Source: F23-D06 sp045600905
Lineage (GTDB): Bacteria > Bacteroidota > Bacteroidia > Bacteroidales > WCHB1-69
Direction of reading: 5' to 3'
Assembly (NCBI GenBank): GCA_045600905.1
Contig: JAZRYT010000159.1
Coordinates: 1-23,699 of the forward strand
DNA length: 23,699 bases
The notes below the pieces were generated by a model, which ran no database searches, was not told the origin of the DNA, and saw only the letters and a list, made by a program, of their open reading frames with translations. Shown in pieces: positions 14,033 through 21,600 of the stretch; position 1 is the first letter of the stretch; every line of letters begins with the position of its first letter. A program made the translations under genes and the position numbers.

Positions 14033-14324
14033 ATGAAACTGCAGATCTTCCTTCTTATTGTATTCGCTTTATCGCTTTTTGTACAGCATTCGTATGCGCA
14101 AAACAGGAACAAACGTGACAAAGGATACATCGGGCACGTTGGAATAGTCCTAGAAGTGGATAATGCACTCGATTCCAAATTTTTACCATAAAATCAAGCA
14201 GGGAGAAAAACTGTCCTCTATTGCCCGAAAATATCACATATCCGTCAACCAACTGAAAAAGTGGAATAACTTGAAATCTGACTTTATACGTGCCGATGCG
14301 AAATTGAAAATCTATAAAAAATAA
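14033..14324 (+). pseudogene. LysM-domain secreted protein interrupted by a one-base frameshift
   Basis: Frame 1 (14033-14191) encodes a signal peptide (MKLQIFLLIVFALSLFVQ, cut near HSYAQ) and 52 aa in all. The +1 frame, open from 14154 to TAA 14324, encodes a clean LysM domain: YHKIKQGEKLSSIARKYHIS then VNQLKKWNNLKSDFIRAD, ending LKIYKK. Removing one T from the five-T run at 14180-14184 joins the two into a single 96-aa protein (SKFYHKIKQGEKL). LysM binds peptidoglycan or chitin-like glycans. The stop lies 5 bases before the protease ATG, so the two form an operon. Either the gene is truly broken, phase-variable at the T run, or the sequence has a homopolymer error. Confidence 0.8.
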
Positions 14325-14329
14325 CACCT

Positions 14330-15997
14330 ATGAAATCCATTATCAAACGCAGTCTGCTGAGCTTTATGCTCCTTTGGATAACGAGCGCGGCCTTTGCACA
14401 ACTAGCACCGACCTGCTATCGGCTCACACTTACGGACAAAAACAACTCACCCTATTCCATCAACAATCCGTCGGAATATCTCTCCGAACGAGCCATTGCC
14501 AAGCGCGTTCGTTTCAACATTGCCATAACGGAACAGGATTTGCCTGTTAATCCGCAATACATCCAGCAAATTCAGGCTGTCGGTGCGGACATCCACATCC
14601 TGTGCAGCTGCAAGTGGTTCAACACAGTGACGATTTATTGTCCGGACAGCAGCGAACTCCAACAGATTTCCGAGCTGCCGTTTGTCTCCGACATTTTGGC
14701 AGTCGCCAACTACGACCTTAACGCGCGCGGTCCAAAACCGAGTGCCGTTCCTGAAATTGGGTATGAGCCTATCGTGGCCAACCACTTCCGCGACAGCATC
14801 GTTCCCTATGATTATGGCTATGGCATTGCGCAAATTGCCATCCACAACGGCCAGCTGCTCCACAACGAGGGCTTCCGTGGTGACAGTATGCTCATCGCCG
14901 TTATTGACGGAGGATGGAACGGGATGGACACGGGTGTCTTTTTCCGCAACCTCTATGACGAAGGCCGCCTTTTGGGAACACGCGATTTGATTCCGTGGAG
15001 AAACTACGTTTATGACGGCCATTATCACGGAACCATTGTAACTTCCACCATGTCAGGCGATATGGAAAGCACATTGGTAGGCACGGCACCACGCGCCAGC
15101 TACTTCCTGATTCGTTCGGAAGAGCCTAACCAGGAGCAACCTATTGAGGAGGATTTCTGGGCACAGGCGGCCGTTATTGCCGACAGCATCGGTGCCGATG
15201 TCATCAATTCCTCATTGGGGTATGTCCAATTCGCTAATTTTCCGCAAACCGTGCACACATACGATGACTTGAACGGCGTTACGAGTATTGCCTCCCGAGC
15301 AGCCACCACTTTGGGGCAAAAAGGCGTGGTGGTTTGCGTGAGTGCCGGCAACGAAGGTGTCAACGAATGGCATCGCATAGGATGCCCCGCTGATGCGACA
15401 GATATTTTGGCTGTTGGTGCAGCAGACATCTACGGTAATATCGCACCTTTCTCCTCTAGAGGACCTTCCGCCGACGGCCGCGTGAAACCAGACGTCACCT
15501 CCGTAGGTGTCAACACTATTTGCGTATTTCCGGGAGATCAGTTGGGAACCGCCAACGGCACCAGCTTGGCTAGCCCCGTGCTCGCCGGACTGTGCGCCTG
15601 CTTGTGGCAGGCATTACCCGCAGCTTCCTCCACCCAAATTATGCAGTACGTCCGTGAAAGCGGTTCCTGCTACCAAAACCCCAATGACTCCTTAGGCTAC
15701 GGCATTCCCGACTTCTACGCCGCCTATTCCCAACACGTCGGCATTGCCACGCAAACGATGAAAAATGTGGAGGTTTTCCCCAACCCCACAAGTGATTTCG
15801 TGCATATCGCCAACGGCAACCTGCAAATCAGCAGCGTGGAATTCTACAACATTTCCGGCCAATTACTGAAAAACATCGCCTCTTCCAATGATTTCCTTTT
15901 GAATATCAACATTCAAGATTTGCCCAATGGCGCATTGATGGGAAAAGTCCACTTCCAAGATGGAACTACCGGCACTTTCAAATTGATGAAATTGTAA
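14330..15997 (+). CDS. Subtilisin-like (S8) serine protease with T9SS sorting domain
   Basis: This 555-aa protein has a signal peptide (to about AFAQ, residue 24), a propeptide-like N-domain (about 25-135) and an S8 catalytic domain (about 185-460). The triad is D193 (LIAVIDGGW), H233 (YHGTIVTSTMSG) and S412 (NGTSLASPV), with oxyanion Asn341 in VSAGNEG. The C-terminus (about 478-555: VEVFPNPTSDFVHIA ... VEFYNISGQLLKN ... GTFKLMKL) is a type A T9SS sorting domain, so the enzyme should be exported through SecYEG, then the PorV/T9SS route, and attached to or released from the cell surface. The closing KLMKL is a good match to the usual K-[L/V]-x-K end. It is preceded by the broken LysM gene. The tolC stop lies 6 bases beyond on the opposite strand, with no terminator between. 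Confidence 0.94.
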   Translation: MKSIIKRSLLSFMLLWITSAAFAQLAPTCYRLTLTDKNNSPYSINNPSEYLSERAIAKRVRFNIAITEQDLPVNPQYIQQIQAVGADIHILCSCKWFNTVTIYCPDSSELQQISELPFVSDILAVANYDLNARGPKPSAVPEIGYEPIVANHFRDSIVPYDYGYGIAQIAIHNGQLLHNEGFRGDSMLIAVIDGGWNGMDTGVFFRNLYDEGRLLGTRDLIPWRNYVYDGHYHGTIVTSTMSGDMESTLVGTAPRASYFLIRSEEPNQEQPIEEDFWAQAAVIADSIGADVINSSLGYVQFANFPQTVHTYDDLNGVTSIASRAATTLGQKGVVVCVSAGNEGVNEWHRIGCPADATDILAVGAADIYGNIAPFSSRGPSADGRVKPDVTSVGVNTICVFPGDQLGTANGTSLASPVLAGLCACLWQALPAASSTQIMQYVRESGSCYQNPNDSLGYGIPDFYAAYSQHVGIATQTMKNVEVFPNPTSDFVHIANGNLQISSVEFYNISGQLLKNIASSNDFLLNINIQDLPNGALMGKVHFQDGTTGTFKLMKL

Positions 15998-16003
15998 GAA
16001 ACC

Positions 16004-17326
16004 TTACTTCCTCTCCCCTCTATAAAGTTCTATCACCTTCATCTGGTACATAAACTCGTACTTGGCGCGGGCGAGGTTGGCGGATGACTGCATATAGTTG
16101 CTCTTGGCTTCGTTGAACTCGGTGATAGAGGCCTTGCCGACTTCGTACTTGGCGCTCGCCACTTCAAAAGCCTCGCGGGCGCTCTCCTCGGCTACTTGGC
16201 TGCTCTCGTACTTGTCGCGCGCCGCCACCGCCCCATAGTAGGCCTGCTGGATTTCCTTGTACAAGCCCTTCTTGACGTTCTCCAACTGCAACTGCTCGCC
16301 GCTGAGCTGCAACTTGGCGCTGCGCACGTTGTTGCGCGTCACCAAACGGTCGAAGATGGGCACATTTAGCGAAAGCCCCACGTACGGGCTGAAGTTGTTC
16401 TTGAGTTGCTCGCCGAACCCGCGGCCCGTCAGCCCCAACAACGCATAGTAATCCGTGACGATGCCGCCGCTGAGCGACAATGTTGGATAGTAGCCGCTTT
16501 GGGCAAGTGTGATGTTCTGCTTGGCGCAATCCACGCGGAGCTGCTCGGCCTGCACCGATGGCATCGTGCGCAGCGCGTCGGCATAGACCTCATCCGCTGC
16601 AGGCAGCGCACTATCGTCCGTTATGTCGTATTCGGGACGCGCAATGCTGAATCCCTCCGGACTGGGCAACTCCAACAGCTGCGACAAGTCGAGGAGGGCG
16701 AGGCGCAAGTCGTTGTTGGCCTGCGTGGCCGTGAGCCTGCTCTGCGCCAGCGCGGAACGCTGTGCGGAAACCTCGGTGGCACTGGCCTTGCCCACTTCCT
16801 CCAATGCCATAAGGCGCACCACCTGCACCGAATCGACGGCTATCTGCTGCCGGGCCACATCACATACCTCCATAGCATACAGTATCTGCACGTAGGCCTG
16901 CGTCACCGCGATACGAATGTCGTACTTGGCCTTCTCCAAGTCGGCGGTGGCCGCCGCCAGGTTGAGTTTGCCCATCTCGATGTTACTCTTGACGCGCAGT
17001 CCGGTGAACAGATCCACGCTGCCGCCGATGCCGAACGACGTGTTGGCCGTGTTGGAGCTCACATACGTGTTGTCCTCGGAGATACCGCGCCCGAAGGAGA
17101 AGCTCTGCGATGCGCTGCCGCTGACGGCCGGCCACATACTGTTTTTCGCCGTGCTGAGGTTGTTCTCCTGCTGCTGCACGTTCAACGCGCCTTGCTGCAC
17201 CGTCAGGTTATGCTCCACCGCGTAACGCACGCACTGGTCGAGAGACCAAGGAGCGGAAGGCGTTTGGGCACCCAAGAGCATTATAAATGAACAATGAATA
17301 ATGAATAATGAATAATTTAGTTTCAT
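16004..17326 (-). CDS. TolC-family outer-membrane efflux protein
   Basis: The start at 17326 gives 440 aa. The ORF extends to 17386, but 17326 is preferred because it forms an ATGA overlap with the upstream gene stop and begins the signal peptide (MKLNYSLFIIHCSFIMLLGA). The mature chain has the duplicated OEP architecture: WSLDQCVRYAVEHNLTVQQG at the start, long helical hairpins rich in Ala, Gln and Glu, and PYVGLSLNVPIFD in the second half. TolC proteins form trimeric channels through the outer membrane that dock with the periplasmic adaptor. The gene is the last of the exporter operon. It is more GC-rich than its neighbours (34 of 60 bases G or C in 16321-16380). Part of the signal peptide is encoded by a heptamer repeat array (17288-17315). 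Confidence 0.93.
   Translation of the reverse strand: MKLNYSLFIIHCSFIMLLGAQTPSAPWSLDQCVRYAVEHNLTVQQGALNVQQQENNLSTAKNSMWPAVSGSASQSFSFGRGISEDNTYVSSNTANTSFGIGGSVDLFTGLRVKSNIEMGKLNLAAATADLEKAKYDIRIAVTQAYVQILYAMEVCDVARQQIAVDSVQVVRLMALEEVGKASATEVSAQRSALAQSRLTATQANNDLRLALLDLSQLLELPSPEGFSIARPEYDITDDSALPAADEVYADALRTMPSVQAEQLRVDCAKQNITLAQSGYYPTLSLSGGIVTDYYALLGLTGRGFGEQLKNNFSPYVGLSLNVPIFDRLVTRNNVRSAKLQLSGEQLQLENVKKGLYKEIQQAYYGAVAARDKYESSQVAEESAREAFEVASAKYEVGKASITEFNEAKSNYMQSSANLARAKYEFMYQMKVIELYRGERK
17286..17310. repeat. Left arm of a 25-bp inverted repeat; heptamer array
   Basis: This 25-base segment is the exact reverse complement of 17692-17716. On the minus strand the array (17288-17315) reads three TTATTCA units and one TTGTTCA. 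It lies inside the tolC coding sequence, encoding part of the hydrophobic core of its signal peptide. Confidence 0.85.
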
Positions 17327-17682
17327 TTGGATTTGGATTTTGCTGTTTTTATTGAAGAAGTGAGTAGTTTTAATAATTCGCTGCAATCGGTGGAAATACT
17401 TTGAAAAGAAGAAATATCAATAGACTCTGATTCGTGTAGAAGTTCCAACCAATATTCTGTTTCGGCAGTTTCTTTCAAAGCAATAGTAAATTTTGATACA
17501 AAATCTGCTTTTGATTGCGCATAACCACCTTCTGAAATATTAGCACCAATACTGGTTCCACTTCGCAGCACTTGTTTTGATAAAACATATTCACTTTTTT
17601 GTTTACATAAATACTTGTATAAATTTATGATTCGCAAGGCAAATGCCTTTGATTTATCTCTTAACACATCACTCTTTTTCAT
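17323..17682 (-). CDS. Four-helix bundle protein (S23 / IVP family)
   Basis: This 119-aa protein has the family signature elements LRDKSKAFALRIINLYKYLC, the glycine turn VLRSGTSIGANISEG, FVSKFTIALKETAETEYWLE and LLHES at the end of helix 3. Members were first named from ORFs inside 23S rRNA intervening sequences and form small helical homopentamers; the molecular role is unknown. ATG 17682 is chosen over 17694 because GGGAGGTG sits 2 bases upstream, an unusually strong Shine-Dalgarno sequence for this phylum. The TGA overlaps the tolC ATG (ATGA). The gene is AT-rich (20 of 60 bases G or C in 17341-17400) between GC-richer exporter genes and is bracketed by a 25-bp inverted repeat, which suggests an acquired cassette. 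Confidence 0.88.
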   Translation of the reverse strand: MKKSDVLRDKSKAFALRIINLYKYLCKQKSEYVLSKQVLRSGTSIGANISEGGYAQSKADFVSKFTIALKETAETEYWLELLHESESIDISSFQSISTDCSELLKLLTSSIKTAKSKSK

Positions 17683-17691
17683 TTCACCTCC

Positions 17692-17716
17692 CATTATTCA
17701 TTATTCATTGTTCATT
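17692..17716. repeat. Right arm of a 25-bp inverted repeat; heptamer array
   Basis: Exact reverse complement of 17286-17310. The array (17694-17721) reads TTATTCA, TTATTCA, TTGTTCA, TTATTCA on the plus strand. On the coding strand it encodes the last residues (MNNEQ) and stop of the adaptor gene. It lies immediately upstream of the four-helix-bundle gene's ribosome site. Confidence 0.85.
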
Positions 17717-18802
17717 ATTCATTATCTTGTTTCCTCGAACGACATCACCCTTCTTCAAGCCGGATTTGATTTGGATATTCAAGCCGTCGCTGAGACCGGT
17801 GACGACCTTACGACGCTCGTATTGTCCATCGGATTTGCGGACATAGACGTAAGTGTCTTCGCCTTCGTACTCAATGGTGCTTTCGGGAACAACCAGGACC
17901 TGTTTGGCACTTTGCAGGACGATTTGGGCATTGGCGCTGTATCCCGAGCGGATGACGTGTTCTTTGGGACTCTTCACCGCAGCACGGATTTCAAACTGGT
18001 TGGCGCCATTGGTCTCCACCGCCTTCGGGGAGACATACTCCAGAGTGGCCTCGAACTTGTAGTCCTGCAGCGCCCCGATGGTGATAGTCACGGGCATGCC
18101 TTCTGTCAATAAGCCGACGGAAGTTTCATCCACTTTGCCGGTGAAAACAAGGTCGTCCATATTGGCCACTGTCGCAACCGTTGTCCCGTCATTGAAGGCA
18201 TTGGCTTGGATGACGGAGTTACCCACCTTCACGGGAATATCAAGGATAAGGCCGGAGATGGTGGAGCGCACCAATGTTGAGGAAGAGGTGGAGTTGGAAG
18301 ATGACACGCCGTCGCGGACCACCTCCAAAGATTCCTGTGCCGCATTGCGTTCCTCCTTGGCCTGATTGTAGGCCTGCAGCACATTTTCATACTCATCGGC
18401 ACTAATCAGCTTCTTATCATAGAGCGCCTTTTCACGCTCATAGTTGGTTTTAGCCTGCTTGAGATTGATTTCAGCCAGACGCAGACGGCTCTGCGCAGAA
18501 CTGAGCTGTCCCATATCGGGAATGACTTTGAGTTTGGCGATGATGTCATTCTCCTTGACCTCCTGGCCGGCTTCCTTGTAAAGTTCCGCAATGATACCGT
18601 TGATTTGCGGCTTCACGGCAACCTCATCGCGCGGCCCGATTTTGCCTGTGATAAGCGTTGTCTTCTCAATATCCGCATATTTTGCTTCAACATTCTCATA
18701 CTCAACTTTTTCTGGTTTTGACTTTTTAAACAAGAACAAGAAAGTTCCTAAAAAGACAATCGCTATCAAAGCGAAAATGATGTATTTGAAAACTCTTTTC
18801 AT
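17705..18802 (-). CDS. Periplasmic adaptor (membrane fusion protein), MacA/HlyD-like
   Basis: This 365-aa protein has an N-terminal membrane anchor (about 5-25), then the order expected for an RND/MacA-type adaptor: barrel-sandwich half (VKPQINGIIAELYKEAGQEV), a helical hairpin (about 100-165, with LSSAQSRLRLAEINLKQAKT), the second lipoyl half (STISGLILDIPVKVGNSV), and beta-barrel and membrane-proximal domains. It would bridge the ABC permease and TolC across the periplasm. The C-terminus is GNKIMNNEQ, whose final residues are encoded by a heptamer repeat, so the original end may have been altered. It has a candidate promoter of its own at 18835-18842, in the 142-base gap after the permease. 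Confidence 0.93.
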   Translation of the reverse strand: MKRVFKYIIFALIAIVFLGTFLFLFKKSKPEKVEYENVEAKYADIEKTTLITGKIGPRDEVAVKPQINGIIAELYKEAGQEVKENDIIAKLKVIPDMGQLSSAQSRLRLAEINLKQAKTNYEREKALYDKKLISADEYENVLQAYNQAKEERNAAQESLEVVRDGVSSSNSTSSSTLVRSTISGLILDIPVKVGNSVIQANAFNDGTTVATVANMDDLVFTGKVDETSVGLLTEGMPVTITIGALQDYKFEATLEYVSPKAVETNGANQFEIRAAVKSPKEHVIRSGYSANAQIVLQSAKQVLVVPESTIEYEGEDTYVYVRKSDGQYERRKVVTGLSDGLNIQIKSGLKKGDVVRGNKIMNNEQ

Positions 18803-18834
18803 AATATATTGTTTTATTATTTTCTACTAAATGA

Positions 18835-18842
18835 CAAAACTA
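18835..18842 (-). promoter_or_regulatory. -7 promoter box upstream of the adaptor gene
   Basis: TAGTTTTG on the minus strand matches TAnnTTTG, 32 bases before the ATG at 18802. It may allow adaptor, four-helix-bundle and tolC expression independent of the ABC genes. A small hairpin, AACCCC/GGGGTT (18879-18895), lies upstream without a T-run. Confidence 0.35.
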
Positions 18843-18923
18843 CACCCACTTATTATCTCCTGTCACCTACCGATATTGAACCCCTAATCGGGGTTTGGCT
18901 CATACACCTCATACCTACTTTCT

Positions 18924-18945
18924 ATTATTCATTATTCATTGTCCT
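18924..18945. repeat. Third heptamer array copy
   Basis: Bases 18924-18942 match the 17693-17711 array over 19 bases in the same orientation: two TTATTCA units and a degenerate third. The array abuts the stop codon of the downstream permease. Confidence 0.75.
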
Positions 18946-20183
18946 TACTCGTCTCTCATTGCGTCAACGGGTTTGATGCGCATCGCGCGGACGGCGGGTG
19001 CGAGGCCTGCCAGCACACCGAGCAACACCAGCAAAAGAGCCGCCGTCACGGCAGTCCAGAAGCTGATTTGGAAATTGGCGGGGACATCCTTGGAAGCCAC
19101 CTTTTCCGCCACATTCAAAATAAGCACGGAAAACACAATCCCGAACGAGCCCGCCGTCATGGTCAAGGCGACGCACTCTAAGATAATCTGCGAAAGAATA
19201 TCCGATGGCGTGGCACCGATGGCACGACGAATGCCGATTTCGGTGGTGCGTTCCCGCACGGTTACCATCATTATGTTGCTGACTCCGATCGAGCCCGCCA
19301 ACAGCGTGCCGATACCGATGAGCCAGATGAAGAACTGCAATCCGCGGAACAGCGTATCCACAATGGAAAAAATCTGCTCGCAGTTGAAAATCAGCAACGC
19401 CTCCTTGTCGGCAGGATCGAAAATCTTTTCGCGGGCAATGATGGAGCGCACGCGCGCCTCGGTTTCCTCCATTTTCACCCCCGGACGTCCCACCATACTG
19501 ATCTCCTCCACCTTGTCGCCAAATTGGTAGATGCGCTGCATCACCGTGATGGGCAGCACGATGTTGTCCTGCGAATTGCCGTTGATGTTGATATTGGAAA
19601 CGCAGAAATCGACACCGATAATCTGATAATAGATGTCGCCGATTTTAATGAATTTCCCACAGGGATTGCCGCCCGCCGGGAAAAGCTGCTGATAGATTTT
19701 CTTTCCGATGACGCAGACTTTGCGTTCATAATGTACATCGTCCTCATTGATATAGCGGCCGTACTTCATATTGGGGGCCTGCACTTTCACATAGTCGGCC
19801 TTCAGTCCGCTGAGATGGCATTCGGACGTGCGGGCGTCGCACATCGCCGTAAAACCCCACATCGAAATCACGGGCGTCACCACCTCGAATTCTGGGACCA
19901 TCGTTTTGAGACGGTCCACGTCATTCAACGTAAGGGTGACATCCCTACCCTTTTGAAAACCGTGATAGGGTTTGGAGGTTTTATCCGCATAAATCAACAT
20001 CGAGTTGGAGGCGAAGCCATCGAAGACCTGCTCGAGGATGCTTTTCACACCGTGTCCGCCGCCCACGAGGAAGAGCAACATAAAGAGACCCCAGAAAATA
20101 CCGAAGCCCGTGAGCAGGCTCCGGCGCTTGTTCCGCACGAGTGAATCCGCGATTTCCCGATAAAAGTCAATATCCCAACGCAT
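18945..20183 (-). CDS. ABC transporter permease, MacB/FtsX type (second permease)
   Basis: The 412-aa permease has one N-terminal transmembrane helix (SLLTGFGIFWGLFMLLFLVG), a large periplasmic domain (about 45-285, MacB_PCD type) and three C-terminal helices (FFIWLIGIGTLLAGSIGVSN; a second ending LILNVAEK; LLLVLLGVLAGLAPA). The motif VRERTTEIGIRRAIGATPSD is the FtsX-domain coupling loop. The frame can start at GTG 20186, but ATG 20183 is preferred; it shares its A with the upstream permease stop (TGATG), a translational-coupling arrangement. It works with the sister permease as a heterodimer powered by the separate ATPase and probably moves substrate from the periplasm to TolC. The substrate is unknown. 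Confidence 0.92.
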   Translation of the reverse strand: MRWDIDFYREIADSLVRNKRRSLLTGFGIFWGLFMLLFLVGGGHGVKSILEQVFDGFASNSMLIYADKTSKPYHGFQKGRDVTLTLNDVDRLKTMVPEFEVVTPVISMWGFTAMCDARTSECHLSGLKADYVKVQAPNMKYGRYINEDDVHYERKVCVIGKKIYQQLFPAGGNPCGKFIKIGDIYYQIIGVDFCVSNININGNSQDNIVLPITVMQRIYQFGDKVEEISMVGRPGVKMEETEARVRSIIAREKIFDPADKEALLIFNCEQIFSIVDTLFRGLQFFIWLIGIGTLLAGSIGVSNIMMVTVRERTTEIGIRRAIGATPSDILSQIILECVALTMTAGSFGIVFSVLILNVAEKVASKDVPANFQISFWTAVTAALLLVLLGVLAGLAPAVRAMRIKPVDAMRDE

Positions 20184-21454
20184 CACTTACCAGATTTTAG
20201 TGCTTCAATAGGTCTTACTTTCGCAGCTTGCAGCGCTGGCGACATTCCCGCAATCGTGCCTGCCACAATCAATACGATGGTTGCCTCAACGGCCACATCC
20301 AGTCCGACGCGCGGATTGACGAAAATGCTGAAGGACGCCGTCATTATGTTAATGGCGGCGTTGCCCACGGTGGCATCCATAATTTCGCAGGCCAGCAAAC
20401 CCAGCAGCATACCAAAGATGCCGAAAAGGGCGGTAATGCTGACGCTTTCCGCCAGAATGAGCTTGGTGATGGCCCAGGGTTTCGCGCCGATAGCCTTGCG
20501 GATGCCGAACTCGTGCGTACGCTCCTTGATGGTGATGAGCATAATGTTGGACACGCCGACAATGCCGCCCAAAAGGGTGAAGATGCCCACCACCCACAAC
20601 GCTTTGGTCAGAACGGACGTGGCCTTGTTCATACTCATATCCTGCGTGAAGCGGTTCCAAATATAGATGGCGCCCTCATCATCCGGTGCAGCATCGTGCC
20701 GCTGGTTGAGGATGGCGCGCAGTTTTTTCTCAAATTCTTCGTTTTCCTTTTCCGTATTCAAACCGTGGAAGGTGAACGTGATACGGTCCACCTCATCGTT
20801 GTTGCCAGTCAGCATTTTGAAGGTGGTGTAGGGAATGTGTATGCGGTTATCGCGCCACATACGGTCACTTTGGCGAATGCCCACCACTAAGAAAGTGGAA
20901 TTGTCGATGGAAATAAAACGGCCCACAATGGCTTCGTAATTATGATGACCGTTCAGCAGTTCTTCCGCTTGAACATCCGTTATAACGGCAACATTTTGTT
21001 TGTGGTTAATGTCATTGTAGGAAATGTAACGACCTACCTTTATGCTTTCACAGTCCATCGTTAGCTGTCCCGGATAGGTGCCGCTAAGCGAGACTTCTTT
21101 CGTTTCCGTACCATAAACGAGCTTGCTGTTATAACTGGTTTTCATCACGGAAACCTCATCGATGATGTCTTCAAACATCTGGCTTTTCAGCAGTTGAACA
21201 TCAGACTCTTTCAGTTTCACATAGCGTCCATGCTGCAAGCCGGCGTATGGTTTGGTGGTTTGCCCACCGTCCAAACGCATCGTGTTGGTGGCCACATTGT
21301 CTCTTTGCTGGTTGAAGGCGTTCATCAGTCCGTTGCCGGCACCCAGCAATAGGATGATGATGAAAATGCCCCACGACACCGCCAAGCCCGTCAAGCAAGT
21401 GCGGAGCTTGTTGCGCTTTATAGATGACCATATTTCGTGTATTAAATCGTGCAC
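20183..21454 (-). CDS. ABC transporter permease, MacB/FtsX type (first permease)
   Basis: This 423-aa paralogue of the following gene has the same layout: N-terminal helix (CLTGLAVSWGIFIIILLLGA), periplasmic MacB_PCD domain with KPYAGLQHGRYVKL and SLSGTYPGQLTM, and three C-terminal helices. The coupling loop is IKERTHEFGIRKAIGAKPWA. It begins with GTG: no in-frame ATG lies between 21454 and an upstream stop at 21473-21475. It overlaps the second permease by one base. The 146-base gap to the ATPase gene is filled by octamer and heptamer arrays. Confidence 0.92.
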   Translation of the reverse strand: MHDLIHEIWSSIKRNKLRTCLTGLAVSWGIFIIILLLGAGNGLMNAFNQQRDNVATNTMRLDGGQTTKPYAGLQHGRYVKLKESDVQLLKSQMFEDIIDEVSVMKTSYNSKLVYGTETKEVSLSGTYPGQLTMDCESIKVGRYISYNDINHKQNVAVITDVQAEELLNGHHNYEAIVGRFISIDNSTFLVVGIRQSDRMWRDNRIHIPYTTFKMLTGNNDEVDRITFTFHGLNTEKENEEFEKKLRAILNQRHDAAPDDEGAIYIWNRFTQDMSMNKATSVLTKALWVVGIFTLLGGIVGVSNIMLITIKERTHEFGIRKAIGAKPWAITKLILAESVSITALFGIFGMLLGLLACEIMDATVGNAAINIMTASFSIFVNPRVGLDVAVEATIVLIVAGTIAGMSPALQAAKVRPIEALKSGK

Positions 21455-21464
21455 AGATGAAAAG

Positions 21465-21528
21465 CTATGAAATTATTAAGTTATTAAATTATTAAGCTAT
21501 GAAATTATTAAGCCATGAAATTATGGAG
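21465..21528. repeat. Octamer repeat array
   Basis: Eight 8-base units run without a break: CTATGAAA, TTATTAAG, TTATTAAA, TTATTAAG, CTATGAAA, TTATTAAG, CCATGAAA, TTATGGAG. The array sits in the gap between the ATPase and first permease genes and ends 10 bases from the permease GTG start. Confidence 0.75.
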
Positions 21529-21536
21529 TTGTGTAT

Positions 21537-21599
21537 TGAAACCTTGAACTTTAAACTTTGAACTTTAAACTTTGAACCTGAAACCTTGAACTTGAAACT
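21537..21599. repeat. Heptamer repeat array (AACTTTA/AACTTTG)
   Basis: Two perfect 14-base copies of AACTTTAAACTTTG (21547-21574), each made of two 7-base units, are flanked on both sides by degenerate versions (CCTTGAA, CTTGAAA). The array reaches to within 2 bases of the ATPase stop codon. Confidence 0.75.
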
Positions 21600-21600
21600 C

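Noticed and set aside
14180..14186. Programmed -1 frameshift at TTTTTA in the LysM gene
   Set aside because: The required shift is +1, not -1, and the heptamer is A TTT TTA, not a proper slippery site. A one-base insertion explains the data better.
18879..18895. Terminator between the second permease and the adaptor
   Set aside because: AACCCC/GGGGTT is a 6-bp stem with no T-run on either strand.
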